Origin: Anthostomella pinea
Lineage: Eukaryota; Ascomycota; Sordariomycetes; Xylariales; Xylariaceae
Assembly (NCBI GenBank): GCA_963556695.1
Contig: CAUWAG010000020.1
Coordinates: 1,612,001-1,676,000, forward strand
Reading direction: 5' to 3'
Length of the DNA: 64,000 nucleotides
Numbering within the stretch: the stretch's first letter is position 1; each line of letters starts with the position of its first letter. The translations under genes and the position numbers were made by a program. This document shows, piece by piece, positions 47,214 to 59,199 of the stretch. The notes beneath the pieces are model-generated. The model searched no databases. It was not told the origin of the DNA and was given only the letters and a program-made list of their open reading frames with translations.

Positions 47214-48209
47214 GTTGTCTGCTGTGGTCGGCGACTATGTCATCGCATAGCCTGAGGGAACAAGTGGTGGATGGTGCTGCTGGAGAACCTGACAAGCAAC
47301 GCGCCAAGGGAGAGGGCAGACTCGAGCCGTTGGTCGGTCGATTGATCGGCGGGGGCTGAAGCCTGAAGGGAAGGGCGCGATGGGGTGGCGCTAGAACGGC
47401 CCTGCAGTTAGTTCAAGCTGGGTGTCAGAAATCGTAGTCAAATCGTTGTGTTCGCAACGGTGGTTGTTGTTGGAAGTGAGTCGGTGTTCGGTCTGCGGTC
47501 TGCAGGTGTGTGCTTCGCGCCTTGTATGCAATGCAAGCTAGCTGATCCAGTTTGTTCCTGCCGCAGGCGCGTCGTGTAAATTTTCCAGGTGTCGCCCTCA
47601 GAAGCTCGGACCATCTATTGTGCACAGGATATCATGTGGGGCGGCCGACCTGGGGGTCCAGGCTTTATGCAACTGTGCATACCAAGTGCAGACTCCCTCC
47701 CGTCTTGTCTTTAAATGACGACCGTCCACATGCCACCACTTGTCAACTAACCACTCGAGCATGTCTTTTCCAAGACATCAGATATGACTGATCAAGTCAC
47801 CAGTATGTAATATTATAAATTTGGGTCTTTCCTGCATGTAACCAGTCTAACTTGAAGCCTCCCAGCCTTGTTACATTGAGTCATCTGCTGCGTGACAATG
47901 CTAGAGCCACTCTCATGCTCTGCAACTTGCCCCTTTAGCTCGCACCAGCAGGATGGTGTACCTACACTCTAGCTCAGTGTAAGAACCCGAGACTCGAGAT
48001 ATGACTAGTCTTTCGTAGATATTTGGGTAGTGAAATGGCAACGACTACAGTCCATCGTGTCGGCGGATAATGGTCAAACGGTGAAAGTTACTCGGTTCAT
48101 ATACAAAGAGAAAAGCGTCCCCTCCCCACGTCTCCGGCATCTCTCTTCTTACCTCTCTCTTAACCTAATGAAACTCGACTGCCTATTTACCACTCAGATA
48201 GAGCTCAAC
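47214..48209. other. intergenic region
   Basis: About 1 kb upstream of the SNF5-family gene (its promoter) and upstream of the putative 48.2-kb gene. No coding region supported. Confidence 0.45.
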
Positions 48210-48689
48210 ATGCGCACACAAGCCATCCACCATGCCTCGGCAGCCATCCTCTGCGCTGCCCTACTATCCAAAGCCTACCCCATCCCAGCTAATCTAGCCA
48301 CCGAAGCACGCACGCCATGCGAACTCGGGACAGGACGAGGTGTCAATGCTGACCAATATCCGCCAGGCTGCGTTCCAGAGAGCGAAGATATCACAACTGT
48401 GCATAGCAATTCTGGGATCGGGTCCGCCGCCACTGGTACCCCTTCTGTCGACGATTTATTATATTTTATTCTTAAGCTCTTCGACGGCAAGGGAGAAGCC
48501 AAACCCGGAAGCCACGTCTCTACCCCAACCCCAACCCCAACCCCAACCCCAACCATCGAAGTATATCATCGCCAGGTTGAGAACACATGGAAGACCGGCA
48601 ATATGGTGGGTGTGACACTGGCAATCCTGTGTATGCGGATGCCTGCTATTGCGTATCTCATCTACCTCTTTCCCGCGAAACGCAAGTAG
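48210..48689 (+). CDS. putative small secreted protein with TP repeats, uncertain 3' splicing
   Basis: ATG 48210 opens a frame with a signal-peptide-like start (HASAAILCAALLSKAYPIP). The unspliced frame gives about 160 residues with a short Thr-Pro repeat (48521-48553) and ends at 48689. From 48582 a second frame reads CDTGNPVYADACYCVSHL and ends at 48724; it looks more protein-like because its cysteines pair with CELGTG and PPGC upstream. A 146-nt intron from donor GTACCC at 48436 to the AG at 48581 would join the frames into about 122 residues with six mature cysteines. I cannot decide between these. Confidence 0.4.
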   Translation: MRTQAIHHASAAILCAALLSKAYPIPANLATEARTPCELGTGRGVNADQYPPGCVPESEDITTVHSNSGIGSAATGTPSVDDLLYFILKLFDGKGEAKPGSHVSTPTPTPTPTPTIEVYHRQVENTWKTGNMVGVTLAILCMRMPAIAYLIYLFPAKRK

Positions 48690-49873
48690 GCGAGTGCGGA
48701 AGGAGCGCGGCACTGATCGGGTGACTGCGAGTTCGTGGTCCTTTCCACCTTCGGGTTCTTGTCCACCATACTACAAGTTAACGTGTCTAGTCAGTGAAAG
48801 TAGATGCATGCTCGGGGATGGCAGGCCTCTTCATGTTAGAACGGTGGAATGGATCGTTCAAGTATGTGGTGCTTGACGTACTCCGCTCGATGCAGCATAT
48901 CGCACTCTGGCGACAATGGACAACGATGCAAGGCAGCCTAGGAAGTTATATAAGTGTCATTATGTTTAAGCACGCTAGGTAGTCGGCTTTGGTAACTGCT
49001 CCCTCACTCACGCAGTCAGTCATTCGTGATTACCTTACTCATAATCTAATAAACGATACATTACAATAGACATCCATGGCCTGACAAACGCAAGGTAGCC
49101 GAACCCGCCCGTCTCGCCGTTCTCATGATGCATTCAGTCCCCGGACCAAGTATGTCAGTCCTAGTCAGTCCTGCGGCACGATGCTTGGTGGTTGGGGTGG
49201 GGGTGTTAAGGTTCGCGAGGTAGGAGGTCACGAGTGAGGGAGCTTAGTTTGGCTGAGCTGTCGAGCCGTGGGCGGAAGCACACGTGGAAGGTAAAGCGGC
49301 AACATATAATAGTCTACTGCGGTAATACAGACTGCGATGGCCACAGGGTGTCGTTGTGTAGGGGGCATTGTGTTGTGGATACGTTGTTATGCGCGTTGGT
49401 TAAGGGTGATCGAGGGTACCTTAGACTGATTGTTGCCATGGGCGAGTAAGCTGGTGAGCATTGCAGTCAGTATTGCTGGCAGTATTCGGACATTCCCATA
49501 CCTTCCAGTTGCCCCTGTCTGGCTTCAACGAGAAAGGGGGGGCTGGGTGGTGTGGGGTGGCTGAAGCAAGAACGATGATGTGGAATGACCTTATATTGCG
49601 GGCACAGAGGCCAGTGTACTTCCGGCAAGGGAGAGATCCCCCTTACGACGATCTAGGGTATCCAATTATGATTAAGCGTGGCTTTGGTGTACAGTACAGT
49701 ATGTTTTCCGATGGTCAGGTTCTCGAGGTGCGCTTGGTGCGCTGCGTCGTTTCCATTGCCATGATGCTGAGAAAAGGGGGCAAAAGGCACACGAAGGCCG
49801 TGTTTCTAGTAAACAGACATCTAAGAAGGAAAAAGAGAAGTACATAATCGACACACAGCCAGATATCGTGGCC
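48690..49873. other. intergenic region
   Basis: Nearly 1.2 kb downstream of the ankyrin gene on the other strand. Only short unsupported frames. Confidence 0.5.
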
Positions 49874-52800
49874 CTATTCCTCATCTGCCGTGCGCCAACC
49901 TGCGTCACTATCATCGTCGCCATCGCCACAATTCTCGTGATCAGCACCCTCGATTCCACCAGCGTCGTCCGCCTCATATCCTACAGACCTTTCGTCCTCG
50001 GAGTCGATCTCCACGATAGACCGATCGCTCTCGCCTTCAGATCCACTATCCTCATCCGTGTCAACAAAAGGGTCCTTCTCCTCGTCAAACGGCGAGACCT
50101 TCATCCTATCCCTCGCCACAGGCACATACTCATCCAGACTCTCAATAGCAAGCTCGATCCTTCCAGCCCTGACATCCAAGTCAATAGCCCTGAAAGTCTC
50201 GCCCTCCCACTCGATCTTATCTCTCACTTTCCTCTCAACCAACCACCTCAGCTCTTCCCTCACCTCCTGTAAATCACCTTCCCTGAGCATCGCGACAACT
50301 ATCTCTATCTTCGTGATCTCCCTTTGAAGGACGGTGTCTCTCACCTCTCTTAGGAGCGCCTCAAATGCCGCCGTCTCCACTGCCCCCGGCCGCACCCAGT
50401 CAGGAAGCGCTTCTTCCGGGCTGCACACTAGCTGCCACCGAAACCAGCTCAAGGGCGTATCTGCCCTTTGGGTTGACTTCGTAGTGCGGATATCGAGATC
50501 GATCTTCTGGTGGGCCGTACGTAGCGCATTGATCACCGCCAAGTTTGGGCTGTCGCCAGCCTGATACAGGATGTTGCCGCCGTTTTTGTCAATGACATCG
50601 GCGCGCGCCCCGTGCTCGAGAAGTAGGCTCGCTGCGGTATCATTCCCCCTCAACACGGCGTTGAGCAGTGGCGTACGCCCCAAATATCGCGGGACTCCAT
50701 CAACCGCCACCCGCCCGCCACGAGTATTATCTGCAGCTTCGCCATCTGGATGTCGATTTCCCAATACGCACAGGACATGGATAGCCTATGCAGCACGGTG
50801 TGTCCAGCCAAGTCCGTGGCTGCTATAGACGCGCCACTGACTAGAAGGTCTTTCACCAGGCCAACGCTCGCTGCATAACTATGCCACGCGACGTAGAACA
50901 ATGGTGTATATGGCCACCTGTCGCTTGCGTTGACGTCGCTGCGCTTCCCGAGCAGCAGCTGCGCACACCCGAAGGCCCCGGTGGCGACCGCGATATGGAG
51001 CGGGGTGCGGCGCCAGTGGTTTCTGACTTCGAGTTTTGCACCATGGCGCAGGAGCGTATGCACAACATTGAAGTCGTTCAACTGACAGGCGAGGTGGAGG
51101 ATAGTAGATCCTGTTGGTCCAGTGGTATGGAGAAGCTGTGGCTTCTCTGCGAGCATGCGGTCGAGATGTTCGGGCTGACTGATCGCGTCGAAGAGCTCCG
51201 AAACCTCGTCATCGTCATCCGCATCCGCCAACTGAATGATGGCCTTGAGGCAGTGCGCTTGGTCGTCTGACAGCGTATGGCTTCCACGGTATAATATCAT
51301 GCGAGCGTGCCATGCACTATTCCTGATTATATCGTTTGGTTAGCAAAGTGTCCCAGCAATGACACAGCGGTGCATTGAGGGACTTGCCTCGCAGCCTCTC
51401 TGCTTCGCAGCACGGTAGAAAACCTAGAAAGGGATGCTTGTATCAGTGAATATGCCCCCTCGTTGAGCATGTACTAAACGGGTCAGCTGGCACTCTGGAA
51501 GCCTTGGAGAACGACGGCAATTGGGTCCAATTACTTCAAATAAACTCTGTCCCGCCTCGTTGATATCCGTTATCCTTAACCGGTTCTTGGTAAGGCTTTC
51601 AAAAAATCTGCCATAACTGTCCACTTTGATCGACGCGAATATCCAATCGCCGCGAGATATCAAGACAGTCGGGCGCAGTGACATCGAAATACGGAACAAA
51701 GGGCCAAAAGAAATAGCGCCGGCGATAGCCGTGCTGGACAGCCACCGCAAAGGGAGCCGGAACTGAAGCTCGGTCGAAGGGCGCAGCTCGTCACAATCAC
51801 ACTCAATACACCGTCGAGGTCGCCGACGGTAAGACAAGTATCCGCCGGCGAAGATGGAAATACGCCCGCTGCTTCCTTGGCTCAACTGTCGCCGGGAATA
51901 ATGACACGAACACAGGCAGCTACGGCTCAATTGCCTGCGCCCAGACAACTGATCGTTGACGGGGGGCGTGCTTTGGACGAGTCCGAGGACCGCAACTTCG
52001 ACGTCCGTTTGACGTTGCTGCCGAGGACCGCAACTGGCAACCGCATTATTCTTAAAGTCCTTGTCATCGGTTAAAGTATCGTGAGCTCCACTGCCACGAC
52101 GTGCGGCTTCCGCAGTAGCGGTTAGGATGACAGTAGACTCCTGGACATGGGCATGTATGTTGACGAGTAGCCCCCCCTGTTTGCTATACAGTGTTAGTAA
52201 GTAATGGGGCAGGGTTTGACGTCGTGGACACTTTACCGAGTGGCTTGGCCCATGACGAAATTATGAAGTCTATCCTGCTCATTTCTCAGTTCGATGCATC
52301 TGTTCCTCAGACTCACGATCTTCTTCTTTTTCTGTGGCCACCTCACCCGCCAAAGTCTTGGATTCACTGTCTTATCAACTACGCAGGCTTGGACGACACC
52401 CTGCAGCTCCTTTATGGAACCCTCGAGTTCTGTCCTGAGCTGGAGCATATATGGCGGCTCGTTGACCTCAGCAGCTCCGATGTTCCGTTGCTGGTGAACT
52501 CAGTAATATCGTGTCGAACGAGCTCGTAAAATGACGTTACTTTCGCAAGCTGGCTAGGAGTTAGTTCCTGATACAGCGATTCTCACGGTGCACTCAGCCC
52601 TCATAAGTCTCCGTAAGCGCCATGTTGAAAGGATTCCATATCACACGTAAAGATTTGTAAATACTGGAATAAGCAGACAGGAACAGGCAGCTCGTAGCTA
52701 TAAAACCATCTCCGATGCTTATTCCAGCGTGCTTATTCCACTTATGATAAACGCACCTTTGGCTTGGTGGATGAGGAGTTTACGGAGACATATGAGGGCT

Positions 52801-52953
52801 CAGTGTATCGGGTATGCTACTTGCCTCTGATGCCAGTTCCTTCAGCTCGCTCTCCGCCTCGGCGATGGACTTGAGCGGTTTGACGATCTTCGGCACAGTC
52901 GCAATAGTCTGGCCTATGGCGATGAAGCTCGCAATACCGCCTATCACCTCCAT
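49874..52953 (-). CDS. ankyrin-repeat protein with fungal N-terminal helical domain
   Basis: Six exons, 52953-52825, 52490-52237, 52183-51535, 51473-51388, 51322-50772 and 50730-49874, give 841 residues; every join is in frame. Start MEVIGGIASFIAIGQTIATVPKI is typical of the helical N-terminal domain found on fungal STAND and ankyrin proteins. A coiled coil follows (GSIKELQGVVQACV..SLRNRCIELRNEQD). Then comes a cysteine motif CLCSCH and a conserved region with LRPTVLI. Ankyrin repeats run from about residue 430 to 600 (TGSTILHLACQLND, RRTPLHIAVATG, WPYTPLFYVAW, GRTPLLNAVLRGND). The last 80 residues are very acidic. There is no NB-ARC or NACHT domain, so it is not itself a complete STAND protein. 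Introns 1 and 4 start GCAAGT (GC-AG). Intron 5 is only 41 nt; if it is not real, a one-base frameshift near 50.72 kb would be needed. Confidence 0.72.
52591..52805. mobile_element. 215-bp foldback/MITE-like element in intron 1 of the ankyrin gene
   Basis: 26-bp terminal inverted repeats: 52591-52616 (CACTCAGCCCTCATAAGTCT..) and 52780-52805, differing at two positions. It contains further internal inverted repeats of GCTTATTCCA/TGGAATAAGC. It has no coding capacity. Intron 1 is 334 nt with it and about 120 nt without it. No clear target duplication was found. Confidence 0.65.
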
Positions 52954-53892
52954 TATCGGTCCAGGAGATGCGATCTGCTCCCTGAAAGCCGCTCGGAATT
53001 AAATGGATAGGTAGGTAGGTAGGAAGCCTGCAAAATCTGGCGCCGAATGTCGACTGGAACCACCAAGTACGGCCGCGGGAGCAGCGGCTTGGGAGTCGGG
53101 CAAAACTGGAGGAGATTTGGAGAATAGAATAAAATCAAGGAGAAGAAGTCGCGGACCAGAGCCTGACCCAAAGTCAGCAGAACGCCACCGACGAAACATG
53201 CTGCGCGTCTGACCACCTGACCACCCGCAGCGAGGCTGAGCAAGTGGAAAAGGTGCGGACGAGTGAACGGGAAGAGCAGACCGGTTGGACGTGAAGCCGA
53301 TAGCCCATATGATGTATCCCCTCATTCTGCAGGACGTGGGCCAATAGTCGCGCCTTCCTCGGGCCATATGAATGCTCAACAATGCCACATCGCGCAGTAA
53401 CTGCCAAATTCGTAGATGTTGTGCTACCCCATATGCCGAAACCGCAAGCCTGCGCGTTCCAGTAATTCTGCATGCGAGCAATACTAACACCTTCAGATTC
53501 AGCGGCAAACCAACGAAGATAACAGAAATGCGAGAGTTATACATTAGCTAGTAAGGTAGTTTCTATACAGGCAAAGCTCCATAAGCGCGTAAACCAACTG
53601 GGATATATGCACGGTGGCTGCTCCGCGCCATCGTAAGGTGACAATGCGTGACCGGAAATACCAGAGCTCCACTCCGTAATTTCCATACTGATCCTCCCTT
53701 TTGCCGTCGTGGGTATACAAACACACACATATATAAGCTCCACTAGAAGCGTTCGCGTCCATCGTACGGTTCAACGGTCGGTATGCCTGCAGGCATAGCG
53801 CATACAATCCATCTCTCCGCCTGTCGCGAGATAAACTTTGCCCATATTAGGGGGTCATCGATCCGACAAGTTCAAATGCACCGCGCGCCCAT
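52954..53892. other. intergenic region
   Basis: Promoter of the ankyrin gene plus the 3' end of the alpha/beta hydrolase gene. Holds a short TAGG repeat at 53010-53024. No coding region supported. Confidence 0.45.
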
Positions 53893-56558
53893 TCAACGCG
53901 CGCTCGCCCGCGTACTCCTGCCCCTCTCCTCGGGCCGCTTGCTGCTATTCGTGAGCCGCATCCAGTCCTCCCACTCCTTGCTGATCTCCATCAGCACAGA
54001 GCCCATGACGCTGGCGCTGGCCATCAGGCCATGGCCCTCGCCCTCCAGCACGCGGACCTCGCATCGCCGCATGGTCTTGCCGAGCCATCTCACGTTATCC
54101 ACCGGGACACGGGTATCCTTGCTGCCGTGGTGGATGACGACGGGGCGGGTGATGTCGACGTATCGGAACCCGATGGTGTGCCGTCGCTCGAGACAGACGA
54201 GCAGGTCAACGGCCGGGTTGGCGCCCGTCGTGGCGAGATCCCAGATCGCGTGCGTAAGACGCGTATCGTAGGTGACCTGTCGTTCCTTGTCGGCCATCGC
54301 ATCTGCCGCGGCCGTAAGGATGGCAGCTTCTGCGTTGAATTCACCCTCTGCCGGTCGGTACTGGTCCATATTTTCAGTAGCCTCCGGCTGGGGCAGTTTC
54401 GGCGCCGCCTTATTTAAAGCAATATTCTCCTTCTCCGAGCTGGGCGTAATGTCGCGTCGGTTGTCCGCTGCTGCCTTCCGCTTAGTCCGACGGGGACTAT
54501 TCTTAGGGAGCGAGCTGGTGATCGAGCTGCTTGTGGCCGTCATGAAGGAACTGTTTGCAGCTTTGAGAAATGGAGTTGGTAGAGCCCGCAAAATTCGCTG
54601 CGACGTGGGTATTGCGTTAGTGGGCGGCATTGTCTGCGATGTCCCAAATACGTTCATCTGCGAAGGGGGAATCCATGGAGCTAGGAGATGAATGCGCCCA
54701 CGGATATGCTGTGGCATACGAAGCGCGGTTGCCAGAGCATATATCGCACCGGCAGAATGCGCAAGGATCGAGAATTTGGTAATCTTGAGTGCCTGGCAAA
54801 TAGCATAGACGTCGTCTGTGGACCGTCAGTAGGGGGTTGGGGTGAGTCTCGGGATCGCGGCTTACCTGGCCAGCTGAGCGGTGTTGCTGTCCCGTCAGCA
54901 TAAGCCTCGCTGTCGCCCACACCCGGCCGGTCTGGCGTGATCAGCCGTAGTTTCAGAGTCAAGGCGAGCTCGTCATAAAACGCAGTGATGTATCTGGTCA
55001 ATCCCATTCCTACGCAGCAAAACACTGCCGAGCCTTCTGCATCGCCGACCTCCGAGAAGGATATCACCCTGCCAGTCTGCGGGTGACGGATCTTCTGCGA
55101 CAGTCTCGGGGAACATAGGTATGATTCAACAGCATCGTCGACAGAGTCGGCGCTCATGGGCCGCTCGTATCCAACTGTGGGGTCCGGAGTGGCAGGCTCC
55201 TTGTGGTCCCTAGGTTCGGGTGTCGACAGATTCTTCAGCCGTGAGCTGCTCCGCTTCAACCTAATCGCATCACCAGGATCCGGGGTCGTACGACCCGACC
55301 TGCGACCAGACATCCTACGGTCAGCGCTCTGAGAGCTTTGTCGCCTGCTTTGATAAATGGCGGGCGAAGGGGCGCCTTCTTCTATCCCATATGCGTCATG
55401 GGGCTGCTCTGTAGCCTTTTCATGTGTGTAGCTGGGTTCTCGCGACCTTCGAGTGGAAGTGCTGGTCCTGGCAGGACTGGCCATATCTGCTGTCAAGATG
55501 TCGTCCCTTCGCCTTCTACTGTCGGCTTCTGAAGTCTGCCGATGAGCGGAACGCCGTTTGGCCACGGCAAGATCGTCAGTTGGAGTATGTTCGGCGTCTT
55601 CCGGTATGATGTTTTTCAACCCAGCTTCACATGTTCGCGACGACCTATGTGATGACCTTTTCGCATTGGACCCTGTCTTTCGCAAAGAAGATTCCCTGTT
55701 TGGGATTGGCCGGTGAAAGTTGCTGGATTCAAAGGAGGGGCTTCGATCCGGTACCTTCAAAAGTCCGTCTGTAGGCTCTTCGTTGATTGGCGTTTCGGCA
55801 AGAAATGGATCGGGCTTAGACGACGAGCCGTTAAAGCTGTTAGACTTTCCTCCGGTTGCACCTGGGCGCTTTCTCTCTGTTGAACTAGCACGGAGCTGTT
55901 CCTTGGAGCTCATGTACATCAGACCTTTTTGACTCCTGCCCAGCTTCTTTCCCCAGCTGTCATGCGATCGCTGACGGTGCAGTTCGGACGTTGGCGGCTG
56001 TCCTCTCTCGATTGACAAGTTCCCGATGCTGTGAGTGTCATCCTGGGACGAGGCTGAGCTCTTCGACGAAGGTCGTGACGGGTTCCGCAGCAGAGACTTG
56101 AAACCCCCGGATGATTCGCGATGGGGAGACTTGGGTGACTTTGGGGCAGTCAAGGGCGATAGACCGGACGGAGGCTTCGCAGTTCGGATAATAGGGGGGC
56201 TCGCGGCCAATTCGTCGAGATCGATGCTCTCCTCCTGCAGTCGGTCGAGGCCACCACGGAGATAGGCACCGTATTCAACACCGAAACTGCCCTCTCCGGG
56301 GGAGCTTGGAATGGACAAACTCTGGTTGTCGAGGTGCTGATTCGCGGGTTTCGATATAACGGACAGACTGGTGATCAGGGATGAGATGACCTCTGGCGAG
56401 GCAGGCGGGAGTGGGACGCGATCTTTGTCGTGGTCGCGAATGTGCAAATGCATGGACGGGTCGACCCCCTTTCGGCTGGAGGACTGACGGGCCTGGGACT
56501 GACGGGGAATAGGAGGAGCGGAGGCGGCGGCGGCGCTCCTGGAGGTCGCGTAATCCAT
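53893..56558 (-). CDS. alpha/beta hydrolase with a long disordered N-terminus
   Basis: Two exons, 56558-54866 and 54815-53893, joined by a 51-nt GTAAGC..CAG intron, give 871 residues. The first roughly 480 residues are Ser/Arg/Pro-rich and disordered, with many candidate phosphorylation sites. The hydrolase fold begins around residue 497 (GRVISFSEVGDAEGSAVFCC and RLITPDRPGVGDS). The nucleophile elbow is ILAHSAGA (Ser585), followed by a lid-like insertion of about 100 residues. The acid is in HGSKDTRVP and the His in GEGHGL, so the triad looks complete. It has no signal peptide. Substrate unknown; an esterase or lipase-like activity at an intracellular membrane is inference. Confidence 0.87.
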
Positions 56559-59199
56559 AGTAGCGACCAGAGCGGAAGGAGACTTGGACGGCTGAGAATG
56601 ATTTGCCTAATTGCGTCTGGCGCTGCTCCTCCCGCGCTGCGCGTCTTTGCTTGCTGCAGCCGGCAAGCAAGCGACCTGGCAGTGGTACGGCTGCTATGAT
56701 GCGGTGCAGTGCGGTGCGGTGGACCGATCGGTAGGTAGGTACGGTACTGCGTAGGTCGAGGCCAAGTGAGGACGGCAAGCAGGCTGGCAGTTGGCAGTTG
56801 GCAGGGTGGGAGGCCAGGAGGCTTGGGAGGTTCGAGAAAAGCCGAGATACAATAGACGAGACCGGCTCCCGAGACTGTCTGACTGTAGACGGATTTGCTG
56901 CAGGTCCCAGGGGACTGGCATGACTGGGATAGACTGGGACCAAGCGCCTGCCAATTGGGGCCGGACTGTGTCGTAGTCGTCGATCTGACTCGCAATTACA
57001 ATTTGAGAGGTGGACACGGTGGGGAATGCGACGGGAAAGACGGTAGCGTATGCACGATGGCACGCCGGACTGTCGACGGTCTGGACGGCGGCAGGATTGA
57101 GTGATCTCAAGAGAGTTCAAATACCCCCTGAATCGAACTTGACATAAGAAGTCATTCGTTCATTGGAATTACGTTGTAATATTAGGTGCGCGTAACCAGG
57201 TTGGACAGCTGTCAGGTTGAATTATCGTGTGCGTCTGTGTGTTGCTGGTTGGTCGCTGTGACTGTGACAGTGACAGACGATGCTCGAGATTGGTCCCGGG
57301 TCGGGTTGCCCCTCCAGGCTAATGGCACTCCCGAGGTCGTGCGAATGATAAGGTACCCCAGGGAAGCACGTCGTGATAGGTAGACGGGCACTTGATGATT
57401 TTGTCGGCTGGGTTCACCTTGAGGATCATTAGTCACCCATCATTGGTCTCATGATTCTGCTGGCGAGGAATAGAAACATCTGGTAAAGTAGAGGCACATG
57501 TAGGTGGGGAGGTATGCAGCCTGCAGGTTCCCTTGGAGGTAATGCGCCTACTGCCTAGTGCATCAACCTTGAAGGTCCTTGGTGTGTAGTGTGCCCCTGA
57601 ATGAGTCGTTGACAAAGGGGGACGGGATGGTGACTACGGGCTGCAACACGCCTGCACCTCAATGCTGCGTATGCTGGCTCGCTTCAGAGTTACTCATTGT
57701 GGCTGCCTTTATATTCATGCGATGGAAACACCAAATACAACAAAGAGGCAGCAGGATGTCAGGTCGGGGATGATAAGATGCAGGCCGGCGCCGGCAATGC
57801 AGCTACGCGATGGTCAGTGGGATCTATTTGATACCGGTGCATATGGAGTATCTGGTGCGGCAGGTCGCCGTTCAATCTGCCCCCTCGGTGTCCACGTCTC
57901 AGACCCCATTTTCACCTTTTGCTAGTCACCAGACGTGAGGAAAGAAGTCTCCAATGTTGGAGATGGACATCAAGGGGATCGATCCATCCAATGGATGCCG
58001 GTTTATGAATTTAGGCCCCGGGCCCCTGTTCCCGGGGTAGGTTGGGCGGAGCTGTGGCTGCATCCCGTCCAGTGCCCACCCCAAAACGTGGGGTCCAAAT
58101 CTTGAACCTACAAGTTGAAGCTGTTGCTCTGAACATGACTTTCACAACCTCAACAACATTTGCCAATCCATCTCTTATTATACTGGCACATGCATGGTGC
58201 TGCATCTTGAAGACGGTTGTGAATGAGCTTATTCATTGACGACTGCTTTCCCTGCTTAAGGTGTGATGGAGCAATGCTCCGACTACCAAGCGACATCACT
58301 CAAGCCTGGAGTAGCACTTCTACTACTCGATGAGATGAATTCGAATGGAACGACAGGAATACACGCAATGAGCTCCCACGAAGACCCAATCATCATCGCA
58401 AACTGGTAGCCTCTTCGGCATGTCAAGCGAGTAGGGAGTCAACCGGGATCTTGAGGCAACGTGATGAGGTGCGGCTCGGAGATATTTGCTATCCAGGCCC
58501 GGGCAACCAACTTGCTCGGCTCACATATGCAGATTTGATGAAATTATCCCAGCGAGAGGCCAGAGGTCTCTTGAAACATTCCATTGGAAGTCTTGATAAA
58601 TGACATCGAAGACAGGTAGCGGACCCTGAATTGACGCATCGAATCTCTATCCTACAAGCATGAATTAACTAGGTTAGCGTGCCATTGGCCATTGAGGATG
58701 CCATTCTCAAAGCCGACTTCCCTCATGTCGGACACGCAAGTCGTCCGAAGTCCGGCATGATACCAACCTCCCCAAGAGCACCGGGTTCCAGCGTTCTACG
58801 AGTTGTCCACACCGAGTACATAGGTGTTTCCTGGCGGCCCAACAACTGTCTCAATGGAGAGCATAGTTGAACCAGCTTACTATACTTTATTGCTTCAGCT
58901 TGCGTGAACCTGGAATTGGCAGTCCTCACCACCATCATTATCATGCGTGTCGTCATCGAGACCGACACTTATTACTACCTCTCTGACCAACCTCTATCTA
59001 TCAAACTACGTGCTGCGCATTGAGCTGAAACTTGTATAAGTTGATATCGACCGCTCTCGTATAGGTCTATTGCCTCCAAGAAGTGCTGTCAATTGAGCCG
59101 CGGACTACTTTACGGATCGTCGGTTCTATGAGTGCCCACACTCGCGAATAAGGGTTATCCAAAAAATAGTGATAATTGCGATTGTACCGGCTGGAAGAA
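56559..59199. other. long intergenic region between divergent genes
   Basis: About 2.6 kb. It contains the promoters of the hydrolase and of the FAD monooxygenase. A TAGG repeat lies at 56730-56741. No open frame has a recognisable domain. Confidence 0.5.

Noticed and set aside
50700..50764. ankyrin gene as a pseudogene with a frameshift
   Set aside because: A consensus 41-nt intron restores one continuous 841-residue frame; the frameshift is kept only as the alternative.
52490..52549. second frameshift in exon 2 of the ankyrin gene (frame starting LAKVTSFYELV)
   Set aside because: Using the CACCAG acceptor at 52491 starts exon 2 directly in the correct frame, so no frameshift is needed.
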